A stretch of DNA of 64,000 bases from Rhodococcus sp. HNM0563 (GTDB lineage Bacteria > Actinomycetota > Actinomycetes > Mycobacteriales > Mycobacteriaceae), in assembly GCF_012726195.1 (NCBI RefSeq), contig NZ_JAASAF010000007.1, positions 104,222 to 168,221 on the forward strand. The letters are read 5' to 3'. A program made the translations under genes and the position numbers. Positions 9,041 through 17,152 of the stretch are shown piece after piece. Every line of letters starts with the position of its first letter. The first letter of the stretch is position 1. The notes below the pieces were generated by a model. It searched no databases and was not told where the DNA came from. It saw only the letters and a program-made list of their open reading frames with translations.

Positions 9041-9064
9041 GACACCAAAAGTTATCGTCGGGGT

Positions 9065-10309
9065 GTGCTCAAGCGATACCGCTGCCGTGCCTACCCCACA
9101 GGGGAGCAGCACAGGGCGCTGTCGCGACTGTTCGGGTGCTGCCGGGTGGTGTTCAACGATGCCCTCGCCGCGCGGGAATCCGCCCGCAGGGCGGGCCGGC
9201 CGATCCCGAGTAAAGGCGAGTTGTCGGCAGCGCTGACCGCCGCGAAGGCGACACCCGAACGGGCGTGGTTGGCCGAGGTGTCCTCGGTGCCGTTGCAGCA
9301 GTCGCTGGCGGACCTGCATCGCGCGTACGCCAATTTCTTCGATTCCCATACCGGGAAACGCAAGGGCCGCAAGGTCGGTGCGCCACGCTTCAAGAGGCGG
9401 ACACATCGCCAGTCCGCTCGTTTCACCCGTAACGCGGGTTTCGGTGTCCTCGAGCCGGGCGCCGGTGCCGGGTTTGTGCGGTTGCCGAAGATCGGGCGGG
9501 TGCGGTACGAGTCGTCACGGCCGTTGCCGGCGGACCCGTCGAGTGTGACGGTGATCCGGGAGGCCGACGGTCGGCACTATGTGTCCTTCGTCGTTGATGA
9601 GCCGGCGCCGGCGGTGGTTCCGGCTTCGCCGGCTCGGGCTGCCGGTGTGGATGTGGGGTTGACGGATCTGGCGACGATCGTCTATGACGACGGTACTCGC
9701 GAGAAGATCGACAATCCTCGCTGGTTGCGGTCGAAGGAGCGAGGATTGGCCCGTGCGCAGCGGGCATACTCACGCACCATGAAGGGGTCGAAGAATCGGG
9801 ATAAGGCTCGCCGGAAGGTCGCGGCGGCGCACCGGAAGGTGCGGGAGACCCGCCTGGATCACCACCACAAGCTGGCACTGAGGTTGGTCCGCGAGAACCA
9901 AGCGGTCGCCCTCGAGGGGTTGTCGGTGGCGGGTTTGGCGCGCACGAGGTTGGCGAAGTCGGTACACGATGCCGGCTGGTCGACCCTCAGGCGGTTGATC
10001 GAGGAGAAAGCCGCCCGGTATGGCGCGGTGGTGCACACGATCAGTCAGTGGGAACCGACGTCGCAGGTGTGCGCGGGCTGTGGGGTGCGGGACGGGAAGA
10101 AGCCGCTGGATGTGCGGGTGTGGGTGTGCTCGTCGTGTGGGTTGGTGCTGGATCGGGATTACAACGCCGCTGTGAATGTGATGCTCGCCGCTGGGCTGGT
10201 GGAGAGGGTAAACGCTTGTGGAGGGAGCGTAAGACGTGTGCTTGCATGCGCGGACCCGGTGAAGCAGGAACCCGCTGAACAGATCTTGCCGGATGGTGAG
10301 GCTGCGTAG
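9065..10309 (+). CDS. tnpB: TnpB, RNA-guided endonuclease of an IS605-type element
   Basis: A 414-residue TnpB. The RuvC triad is intact: Asp196 in GVDVGLTDL, Glu about 283 in VALEGLSVAGL and Asp about 365 in DRDYNAAVN. The zinc ribbon CAGC...CSSC lies between the last two. Known TnpB proteins cut DNA beside the transposon end using an RNA from the element's 3' end. Starting at GTG 9065 (LKRYRCRAYP) gives the usual family N-terminus; the open frame extends upstream only because it overlaps tnpA in antisense. Length and motifs suggest a working protein. Confidence 0.88.
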   Translation: MLKRYRCRAYPTGEQHRALSRLFGCCRVVFNDALAARESARRAGRPIPSKGELSAALTAAKATPERAWLAEVSSVPLQQSLADLHRAYANFFDSHTGKRKGRKVGAPRFKRRTHRQSARFTRNAGFGVLEPGAGAGFVRLPKIGRVRYESSRPLPADPSSVTVIREADGRHYVSFVVDEPAPAVVPASPARAAGVDVGLTDLATIVYDDGTREKIDNPRWLRSKERGLARAQRAYSRTMKGSKNRDKARRKVAAAHRKVRETRLDHHHKLALRLVRENQAVALEGLSVAGLARTRLAKSVHDAGWSTLRRLIEEKAARYGAVVHTISQWEPTSQVCAGCGVRDGKKPLDVRVWVCSSCGLVLDRDYNAAVNVMLAAGLVERVNACGGSVRRVLACADPVKQEPAEQILPDGEAA

Positions 10310-10345
10310 GAATCCTTCGTGTTCACGCGGAGGAGGAAGTCAAGA
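10180..10345 (+). ncRNA. Possible omega RNA (reRNA) at the tnpB 3' end
   Basis: In characterised IS200/IS605 elements the guide RNA of TnpB spans the 3' part of tnpB and the right end of the element. The equivalent segment here runs from the tnpB 3' coding region to about 10344. The position is inferred from family knowledge; no secondary structure was computed. Confidence 0.3.
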
Positions 10346-10396
10346 CACGCGCTAGAGGAACTCAGAATCCCCTGACATCGTCGTTACCATCGACCG

Positions 10397-11584
10397 ATGG
10401 ACCCGGTCCGCAACCCGTACGCCCCCGGCGCGGGGCAGCGCCCACCCGAACTCGCCGGCCGAGAGAAACAGCTCACAGCCTTCGGCGTGGTGCTCGAACG
10501 CATCGCACGAGGAAGACCCGAGCGCAGCGTCGTGCTCACCGGCCTCCGCGGAGTCGGCAAGACCGTCCTGCTCAACCACCTGCGCTCGCTCGCGATCGCG
10601 AAGAGCTGGGGTACCGGCAAGATCGAAGCCCGCCCCGATCAAGGTCTGCGCCGGCCTCTGTCGTCCGCGCTCCACATGGCTGTCCGCGAGATAGCTGCGG
10701 GCCATCCGGATCCGGAATCGGTCGACTACTTCCTCGGCGTCCTCAAGTCGTTTGCGCTGCGCGCCACCGCCGACAAGGGCATGCGCGAACGTTGGCAACC
10801 CGGCATCGACGCCCCTGCGGTCAAGGGTCGCGCCGACTCCGGCGACATCGAGATCGATCTCGTCGAACTGCTCGTCGACGCTGCCGGACTCGCGCGCGAC
10901 GTGGGCGTCGGGATCGCCCTGTTCGTCGACGAGATGCAGGACCTCGGCCCCGACGACGTCTCCGCGATCTGCGGCGCGTGCCACGAATTGAGTCAGGATG
11001 CTGCGCCGCTCATCGTCGTCGGCGCGGGGCTGCCGCATCTGCCCGCCGTGCTGTCGGCGTCCAAGTCGTACTCCGAGCGATTGTTCACCTATCACCGCAT
11101 CGACCGACTCGACCGCGAAGCGGCAGACCACGCACTGATCGCCCCTGCGGAACGCGAAGACGTCGAATTCACGCAGGAAGCGCTCGACGTGCTGTACGAA
11201 ATGGCCGATGGTTACCCGTATTTCGTTCAGGCCTACGGAAAAGCCACGTGGGACGTCGCCGCGGCCAGTCCGATCACCCCCGACGATGTGCGAGTCGGGT
11301 CCCCCGACGCGGAGGAGGAACTTGCCGTCGGCTTCTTCGGCTCCCGCTACGAGCGGGCAACACCCGCCGAACGCGAATACATGCGCGCAATGGCCGAACT
11401 CTCCGGCGACGACGGCCCGGTGCCCACGTCGAAGATCGCAGTGGAACTCGGACGCAAACCGGCGTCGCTGTCGCCGGCTCGCGACGGACTCATCAAGAAG
11501 GGCCTGATCTATTCAGCCGAACGAGGATTCATCGGCTTCACCGTGCCGCACTTCGGGAAGTATCTTCGTGCTCAAACAGACTGA
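10397..11584 (+). CDS. AAA ATPase with C-terminal winged helix (Orc1/Cdc6-like ATP-binding protein)
   Basis: A 395-residue soluble P-loop ATPase. Walker A is GLRGVGKT (about 50-57), Walker B is IALFVDEMQDL (about 173-183) and sensor 1 lies in APLIVVGAGLP. The C-terminal SKIAVELGRKPASLSPARDGLIKKGLI is a winged-helix-like segment, giving the layout of archaeal-type ATPases found in many actinobacteria. The role is unknown; relatives occur as lone genes. It converges with the sigma factor gene and overlaps it by 47 nt. ATG 10397 lies just downstream of the IS605 right end, which may have replaced its promoter. Confidence 0.78.
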   Translation: MDPVRNPYAPGAGQRPPELAGREKQLTAFGVVLERIARGRPERSVVLTGLRGVGKTVLLNHLRSLAIAKSWGTGKIEARPDQGLRRPLSSALHMAVREIAAGHPDPESVDYFLGVLKSFALRATADKGMRERWQPGIDAPAVKGRADSGDIEIDLVELLVDAAGLARDVGVGIALFVDEMQDLGPDDVSAICGACHELSQDAAPLIVVGAGLPHLPAVLSASKSYSERLFTYHRIDRLDREAADHALIAPAEREDVEFTQEALDVLYEMADGYPYFVQAYGKATWDVAAASPITPDDVRVGSPDAEEELAVGFFGSRYERATPAEREYMRAMAELSGDDGPVPTSKIAVELGRKPASLSPARDGLIKKGLIYSAERGFIGFTVPHFGKYLRAQTD

Positions 11585-12122
11585 TCTGTGTGCGTAGACG
11601 CGTCAAGGCACGGTGCTGCGCCACGCGCACAGCGCCGGGTGTGGTGCCGAGCATGAGTGCGGTGCGTTCGGTGCTGTAGCCGCGGAAGATTCGCAGAATC
11701 ACGATCTGGCGTTGTTGCTCCGGCAGTAGGTCGACGAAACGACGTGCAGCAGCGGCGAGTTCGCTGTCGAGTACATCCTCGTCGGGTGAGGGTTCGTGTA
11801 CCTCGTGGACGGGCGCAACCGGGCGCGGTGCTTTGCGCCGGGCGTCGACGACCTTGTTTGCTGCGATCGCGAAGGCGAACCGCAACACCGACCCGCCTCG
11901 ATCGTCGTATCGGGGCAGCGCGCGTACCAGGGCCAGGCAGGTTTCCTGCGCGACGTCTTCGGCGGGTGTGTGTGCCCGGGTCTGCTCATCCATGCGGGCG
12001 GTGCAGAACTGCAGGATGTGCGGGCGTACACAGCTCACCACGGTGCCGACGGCGTGCGGCTCGCCGGCGACGGCGCGCGGTACCCAGTGGCGGAGCAGGA
12101 GTTCGGTGTTCTTGTCGGCCAC
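11538..12122 (-). CDS. Sigma-70 family RNA polymerase sigma factor, SigD/ShbA-like
   Basis: A 194-residue group IV sigma factor. Region 2 contains AEDVAQETCLALVRALPRY and region 4 contains LPEQQRQIVILRIF followed by the helix-turn-helix GAVRVAQHRALTRLR. The sequence resembles mycobacterial SigD. No anti-sigma gene is adjacent. GTG 12122 is chosen because GAGAGGA lies 8 nt upstream; the frame also opens at 12185 but without a site. The 3' end overlaps the convergent AAA ATPase gene by 47 nt. A hairpin-forming repeat precedes the ribosome site. Confidence 0.82.
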   Translation of the reverse strand: MADKNTELLLRHWVPRAVAGEPHAVGTVVSCVRPHILQFCTARMDEQTRAHTPAEDVAQETCLALVRALPRYDDRGGSVLRFAFAIAANKVVDARRKAPRPVAPVHEVHEPSPDEDVLDSELAAAARRFVDLLPEQQRQIVILRIFRGYSTERTALMLGTTPGAVRVAQHRALTRLRTQISLFEHEDTSRSAAR

Positions 12123-12138
12123 GGCGGTGGTCCTCTCG

Positions 12139-12161
12139 GGTGGTGTGGATGTCACACCACC
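12139..12161. promoter_or_regulatory. 9-bp perfect inverted repeat in the sigma factor leader
   Basis: GGTGGTGTG (12139-12147) and CACACCACC (12153-12161) are perfect arms with a 5-nt loop, ending 2 nt before the ribosome-binding site of the sigma factor gene on the minus strand. It could be an RNA hairpin controlling translation or a protein operator; the sequence does not decide. Confidence 0.45.
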
Positions 12162-12203
12162 TTCCGTCGCGGCGTGGCCGAGCAATACCGACCCTCGGGT
12201 GGG

Positions 12204-12881
12204 TTATTCGTCCACCCACTCGACGGTGTCGTCGAGCGATGCCCGATCGGTGCGGCACGTGTTGGCCGGATGAGCGTCGTCTGCGTACCCGAAGGCGATC
12301 GCGCAGACGACGTCGCGGTCGTCGCCGATGTTCAGTTCGCGCCGCAACGCCGTCCCGGCCATGGGTACGGCGGCCTGCGGGACGGCAGCGATGCCGAGGG
12401 ACTCCGCGGCGAGCAGCAGCGTGGAGACATAGCCACCGCAGTCGACCGCACCGTACACACCGAGGGCCTTGTCGGTGGTGATGATCGCGACGTGCGGTGC
12501 GCCGAAGAATCGGTAGTTCTCGAGCATCTGCTCGGTGCGGCGCGCGTAGTCGTCGCGGGCGATGCCGAGCGCGTTGTACAGCGCGTATCCCGCTCCGCGG
12601 CGGCGTTCGGCGTACTCGCCCCGGTACTCGACCGGACCCGGGATATCGGGGTCGAGTTCGCCGGACGAGGCTTGCGCGTAGAGCGCCTCACGAAGGCGTT
12701 CGATGGCGTCTCCGTTGACGAGATGCACGCGCCACGGCTGGGAGTTGCACCACGACGCGGTGCGCTGTCCCATCTGCAGCATGCGTTCGATGTCCTCGCG
12801 CGGTACCTGTTTGTCGAGGAAGCCGCGGCAGCTGTAGCGGGAGTCGAGGAGGGTCGACAACATCTCTGCGTTGCTGGTCAT
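12204..12881 (-). CDS. Nitroreductase family FMN-dependent oxidoreductase
   Basis: A 225-residue nitroreductase. The N-terminal SRYSCRGFLDKQVPREDIERML and ASWCNSQPWRVHLV match the FMN-binding part of the family, and GIAAVPQAAVP with AIAFGYADD matches the C-terminal part. Such enzymes use NAD(P)H to reduce nitroaromatics, quinones or enones; the physiological substrate is unknown. ATG 12881 is chosen over GTG 12890; neither has an obvious ribosome site, so a leaderless transcript is possible. It is followed 81 nt downstream by the sigma factor gene on the same strand. Confidence 0.85.
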   Translation of the reverse strand: MTSNAEMLSTLLDSRYSCRGFLDKQVPREDIERMLQMGQRTASWCNSQPWRVHLVNGDAIERLREALYAQASSGELDPDIPGPVEYRGEYAERRRGAGYALYNALGIARDDYARRTEQMLENYRFFGAPHVAIITTDKALGVYGAVDCGGYVSTLLLAAESLGIAAVPQAAVPMAGTALRRELNIGDDRDVVCAIAFGYADDAHPANTCRTDRASLDDTVEWVDE

Positions 12882-13144
12882 GTCGACCACGATGGCACAA
12901 GCGAGGACTTAGCGCTCGTTCAGGGTCGGTGATCCGGCGTGCGGACCAGGATGGTCGACGTCCTCGGCTTGCGCCTCGATCCACCACCGGTTGCATGCGA
13001 AGAATCGAGGAATATACGCATATCTAGCGCACAGCTGAGATATTGGAATATTCCCATGGGGACGTGCGTTCTGTCGCCGAGAGCCACGCTGTGTGAGACT
13101 GCAGGAATATCCGCCGACCGCATGTCTCGCAGAAGGGCGTGGGA
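12882..13144. other. Intergenic region with palindromes upstream of two divergent genes
   Basis: This 263-nt stretch separates the divergent nitroreductase and arylamine N-acetyltransferase genes. It is locally AT-rich around 13010-13060 and holds the perfect palindrome GGAATATTCC near 13043-13052 plus the related GAATAT strings near 13012 and 13105. It is likely the shared promoter region; no gene was recognised. Confidence 0.4.
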
Positions 13145-13978
13145 ATGGACGAACAGCCGCTCATGGGACGGTCGTGGCGCACCGACCTCTTCGATGTCCC
13201 GGAGTATCTCGCCGCCGTCGGAGTTCGGCCCACCGCGCCGACCCTCGACCTGCTCGAGGAATTGCACGGCGCCCACGTGCGTACCTTTCCCTTCGGGAAC
13301 GTGGACGTGCTGCTCGGCACCCATCCCGGCGTCGCGCCCGACGCGATCCAGGAACAATTGGTGCGACGAAGCCGAGGTGGTTACTGCTTCGAGCATTCGC
13401 AGATCTTCGCAGCGGCGCTCGAACACCTCGGATTCTCTGTGCGCCGGGCATTGGGGCGAGTGCACGAGCCGACCAATACCCGGACCCACATGACGATCCA
13501 CGTCGAGCTCGATGGTGAGAGATGGTTGTGCGACCCGGGTTTCGGATTCAGCATTACCGGACCCATCGCGCTGAAGGACGGTGCTACACGCGCGGAGGGA
13601 GACCGGCAGTTCGGCGTGCGAGGGCTCACCGATCAGGGCACCACCGTCTGGGCGCTCACACGGGAGGGCGACGCCGAACACTACGTCGACGAGAGCCCGG
13701 TCCATCCAGCCGACGTCAGGACCGGGCATTTCATCACCTCGCGCGAGGAGAATTCGCCGTTCGTGAATCACCTCATGGTCATGCGCCACATGCCGCACGC
13801 TCACGTCACACTCACCGAAGCTGCGCGCACGACCCGAACCCCAGGAAGGGCCACCGAACACACGAAGTTATCGGTCGCCGAAGTCGTCGACACGGTACTG
13901 GAACTCGGAATTGCGTTGGACCGGAGTGAGATCAGCGCATTATCGTCCGTCGTGGAGCGGCTACGGTCCCGCAGTTGA
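13145..13978 (+). CDS. nat: Arylamine N-acetyltransferase
   Basis: A 277-residue NAT enzyme, which transfers an acetyl group from acetyl-CoA to arylamines or hydrazines. The catalytic triad is visible: Cys81 in RGGYCFEH, His115 in TRTHMTIHV and Asp130 in CDPGFG. ATG 13145 has AGAAGGG 7 nt upstream; GTG 13139 in the same frame is too close to that site. It converges with gpsA across 24 nt. Confidence 0.93.
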   Translation: MDEQPLMGRSWRTDLFDVPEYLAAVGVRPTAPTLDLLEELHGAHVRTFPFGNVDVLLGTHPGVAPDAIQEQLVRRSRGGYCFEHSQIFAAALEHLGFSVRRALGRVHEPTNTRTHMTIHVELDGERWLCDPGFGFSITGPIALKDGATRAEGDRQFGVRGLTDQGTTVWALTREGDAEHYVDESPVHPADVRTGHFITSREENSPFVNHLMVMRHMPHAHVTLTEAARTTRTPGRATEHTKLSVAEVVDTVLELGIALDRSEISALSSVVERLRSRS

Positions 13979-14002
13979 CATGCAGCGGCCGGACAGTGGA
14001 AA

Positions 14003-15010
14003 TCACACGATGTCCTGCTCGTGTCCGGCCGCAACCCTCCGTAGCCCTCGGTACGCCTCGGCAGGCGAGCGCCTCTCCGCGACCACCGCCTCCACCTCCG
14101 CCGCGATCGGCATCACGACGTCGTATTCGCGCGCGAGTTCCATCACCGTCGGTGCGGTCTTGACGCCCTCTGCGACCTGACCGAGCTCGGCGAGGGTTTC
14201 GTCCAATGTCAGGCCGCGTGCGAGCGACTCGCCCACACGCCGGTTCCGCGATGCCGGGCTCATGCAGGTGGCGATCAGATCACCGATCCCGGTCAGGCCC
14301 GCGAACGTGCGCGGATCGGCACCCATTGCTTCCCCGAGCCGGGTCATTTCGGCGAGGCCACGCGCCAGCACCATCGCCCGGGTGTTGTCGCCCACCCCCA
14401 GCCCCTCGGCCATTCCCGCGGCGATCGCGATGATGTTCTTCAACACGCCGCCGAGTTCACACCCGAGTACATCGGTGTTGCGGTACACACGAAACACTTT
14501 CGACGCGAACAGCGGCTGTAGCGCCGTCGCCACCGACTCGGCCTGCATCGCCACGACCGATGCCGCAGCCATGCCGTCGGCAATCTCGCTGGCGATGTTC
14601 GGCCCCGACAGCAGGCCGACCGGGTGCCCGGGCAGGCATTCCGAGACCACCTGCGTCGGCCGCAGCCGGGTGCCAGGCTCGAGTCCTTTCGCCAGGGACA
14701 GCAACGGCACCCAGGCCCGCACTTCGTCGGCGATCGGTTCGAGGGTCGCGCGCACCGCGTGCGACGGCACACCCACCACCATCACGTCGGCCTCGTGGGC
14801 CGCCTCGACGAGATCCGATGTCGCACGCAGATCCTTCGGCAGTTCCCGGTCGCCGAGGTACCGGCTGTTGCGATGGGTCTCGTTGATCTCGGCTGCAGTG
14901 TCGGGGTTGCGCGCCCACAGCAGAGTCGGGGTGTTGCGAGCCGCGAGCCCCGCGACCGTGGTGCCCCACGATCCGGAACCGAGAACGACGACGCGAACCG
15001 GACGTGCCAT
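14003..15010 (-). CDS. gpsA: NAD(P)H-dependent glycerol-3-phosphate dehydrogenase
   Basis: A 335-residue GpsA, which reduces dihydroxyacetone phosphate to sn-glycerol 3-phosphate for phospholipid synthesis. The Rossmann motif [12 protein letters not shown] starts at residue 9. The family block [29 protein letters not shown] with the catalytic Lys, and [18 protein letters not shown] are all present. ATG 15010 is preceded by GGAAGGA. The length is normal. Confidence 0.95.
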   Translation of the reverse strand: MARPVRVVVLGSGSWGTTVAGLAARNTPTLLWARNPDTAAEINETHRNSRYLGDRELPKDLRATSDLVEAAHEADVMVVGVPSHAVRATLEPIADEVRAWVPLLSLAKGLEPGTRLRPTQVVSECLPGHPVGLLSGPNIASEIADGMAAASVVAMQAESVATALQPLFASKVFRVYRNTDVLGCELGGVLKNIIAIAAGMAEGLGVGDNTRAMVLARGLAEMTRLGEAMGADPRTFAGLTGIGDLIATCMSPASRNRRVGESLARGLTLDETLAELGQVAEGVKTAPTVMELAREYDVVMPIAAEVEAVVAERRSPAEAYRGLRRVAAGHEQDIV

Positions 15011-15135
15011 CGGAATCCTTCCGTCGGTGGTCTTCGAAGAACAGATTGTCAGGCACTGCGCTGTCGTGAGTGCTCTTTACCCGACATCGTGCCGGTATCC
15101 CCTTCGTTGTTCGTCCAGTTCGCGCTGCGTCGAGC

Positions 15136-15846
15136 TCACCGGCCGAGCAGATCCGACACCGTCATGAACCGGTACCCCTCGGCGCGCAGACCGTCGACGA
15201 TGTCGGGAATCGCCTCGAGCGACGACGTCCGGGATGGGTACATCACGTGCAGCAGGATGATCGAACCGGGGCGTGTCTCCTCGAGTGCTGTCCGGACGAT
15301 CTCGCCGGTGTCGGACGAGGCCGAGTCCGGTTCGACGTCCCACATGACGGTGGTCCGGTCGTGTTCGTCGAGATAGCGGGGAAGCGCAATCAGTTTCTTT
15401 CCGTAGGGCGGCCGGAAGGTGATCTCTCCGTCGTAACCGGCGTCGCGGATTGCAGCGTCGGTGCTCTCGATTTCCTCCGCGACGGTGTCGCGGCCGACGA
15501 AAACCATCCTGCGGTGTGTTGCGGTGTGGTTCCCGAGTTCGTGACCGGCCTCGACAATCGCTCGACCGAGTTCGGGTCGCTCGGCCATCTCTGTGCCCGT
15601 GACGTAGAAGGTGGCAGGTACATCGGCGTCCGCGAGAGTCTGCAACACCTCGGGTGTGAGCGGGCTCGGCCCGTCATCGAGCGTCAGCGCCACGACCTTC
15701 TCGTCGGTGTCCACGCGGTCGACGAGGGTGCCGAACAGTTGCGTGCTCCTCGAATCCATGAGGCGATACGCCGTGAATGCGGCGACGATCAGTACCAGCA
15801 CGACGATCGACACGATCAGCGCTGTGACGCGGGAGCGGAAGGCCAT
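15136..15846 (-). CDS. Membrane-anchored polysaccharide deacetylase (NodB domain)
   Basis: A 236-residue protein with an N-terminal transmembrane anchor (about 8-28) and an extracytoplasmic NodB domain. The metal motif TLDDGP (Asp-Asp) lies near residue 55, HELGNHTATH near 102, RPPYGK near 144 and LLHV near 199. It probably removes acetyl groups from a cell-wall or extracellular sugar polymer. It starts 28 nt downstream of benE on the same strand but has no evident link to benzoate metabolism. Confidence 0.87.
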   Translation of the reverse strand: MAFRSRVTALIVSIVVLVLIVAAFTAYRLMDSRSTQLFGTLVDRVDTDEKVVALTLDDGPSPLTPEVLQTLADADVPATFYVTGTEMAERPELGRAIVEAGHELGNHTATHRRMVFVGRDTVAEEIESTDAAIRDAGYDGEITFRPPYGKKLIALPRYLDEHDRTTVMWDVEPDSASSDTGEIVRTALEETRPGSIILLHVMYPSRTSSLEAIPDIVDGLRAEGYRFMTVSDLLGR

Positions 15847-15874
15847 TCACGCATGCTGCCAGAAGCCGGACTTC

Positions 15875-17137
15875 CTACTCGCCGTGGGGATCCGTCCAAT
15901 CCTGGCGTTCGAGCAACCACGACACCGCGACACCACCGACGATCCCCCAGAACGCCGCACCGATGTTGAAGAACATCACGTCGGACGCCGTGACGATGAA
16001 CGCGACGAGCGCACCCATTGTGTAGCGGCGACTGAACCCGGCGACGAACGCACCCTGCAGGGCCTTGAGCATTGCGAGGCCACCCAGGACCGCGACGAAC
16101 GACGCCGGGGCCGCGATCATCCAACGCACGAACAGTGGTGCGAACAGCCCGAAGATGATTGCCAGCGCGCCGCACGTCAACGCCGCTGTGTACTGGCGGG
16201 ACCGCTCACCGGACGAGGTCAGCAGCGCGTTCGTAGGGCCGGTCAAGCAGGTCGACACTGCTCCGACGCAGGCAGCGGGGAACGACCACAGCCCGCACAT
16301 GATCGTGGAGACGTTGATCGGCGGGTTGTGCCCGACCGAGCGCAGCACGGCCACACCTTGCCCGTTCTGAACGACGATGACGGTGATCGCGAGCGGAACC
16401 ACCAGTTCGAGAAGTGCCGACCAGGTGAAGACCGGCGCGGTGAAGACCGGTGCTGCAAAGACGTTTCCACTGCCGGGCTGCGGTTCGAACCGGCCCGAGA
16501 ACGCGACCGCGACGGCGCCGGCGAGCAGTGCCCCCAGGATGGGCGGCATCCACCGGCCCAGTGCTCCTACCGTGCTGAGCAGCAGGAACACCACAATCAT
16601 GGGCACTGCGATCGCGAAATCGGAGCCCAGGGCCTTCACCAGGTTCGTCCCGAACGACAGGAACACACCCGCGACCATGGCCATCACGATGGGCATGGGG
16701 AGCGCTTCCATTGTGCGGCGGACGAGGCCCGTCACTCCCAGCACGGTGATCAATGCGGCCGTGGCGAAGAACGCCCCGACCACCTCGGCCCAGCTCAGGT
16801 GGGTGAGGGACCCGCCGACGAGAATCGTGCCGGGGATCGTCCAGAAGAAGCCGAGCGGCTGCCGGTAGGCGAGGCTCATGGCGATCGTGAGGATGCCGTT
16901 GAGCGCGAAGACCCCGAAGATCCACGACGCCAACTCCGCCTGTGACAGCCCGCCGGTGGCGCCTGCCGCGAGAATCACGGCGACAGGCCCGGTGCACGAG
17001 AAGATCAGTCCGATGAGCCCGTTCGATACGTACCTGGGTCCGAAGTCACGCAACACCGCCGCGGGCCGGAGCCATGGCCGAGGGGGCCGCTCGAACAGGT
17101 CGGTGTCGGGGCGTGTGACGTCGTCGACAGCTGTCAT
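15875..17137 (-). CDS. benE: Benzoate/proton symporter BenE
   Basis: A 420-residue membrane protein with about 12 transmembrane segments of the BenE family, importing benzoate with protons. Conserved segments FWTIPGTILVG, MPIVMAMVAGVFLSFG and TCLTGPTNALL are visible. The gene starts 15 nt after benR. The order benA-B-C-D-K-R-E parallels the ben cluster of Corynebacterium glutamicum, supporting the call. It is the second benzoate transporter of the cluster, beside benK. Confidence 0.93.
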   Translation of the reverse strand: MTAVDDVTRPDTDLFERPPRPWLRPAAVLRDFGPRYVSNGLIGLIFSCTGPVAVILAAGATGGLSQAELASWIFGVFALNGILTIAMSLAYRQPLGFFWTIPGTILVGGSLTHLSWAEVVGAFFATAALITVLGVTGLVRRTMEALPMPIVMAMVAGVFLSFGTNLVKALGSDFAIAVPMIVVFLLLSTVGALGRWMPPILGALLAGAVAVAFSGRFEPQPGSGNVFAAPVFTAPVFTWSALLELVVPLAITVIVVQNGQGVAVLRSVGHNPPINVSTIMCGLWSFPAACVGAVSTCLTGPTNALLTSSGERSRQYTAALTCGALAIIFGLFAPLFVRWMIAAPASFVAVLGGLAMLKALQGAFVAGFSRRYTMGALVAFIVTASDVMFFNIGAAFWGIVGGVAVSWLLERQDWTDPHGE

Positions 17138-17152
17138 CGGGCTGCTTCTTCC

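Larger units (their letters stand above)
8600..10345. mobile_element. IS605-type insertion sequence (divergent tnpA remnant and tnpB)
   Basis: An IS200/IS605 element carries a degraded Y1 transposase gene on the minus strand and an intact tnpB on the plus strand. The ends are approximate, because these elements have no inverted repeats. The right end is placed after AGGAGGAAGTCAA (to about 10343), which resembles right ends of this family. The left end lies just beyond the tnpA 3' end, within about 30 bp of the Zur box of aztD. Confidence 0.7.
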
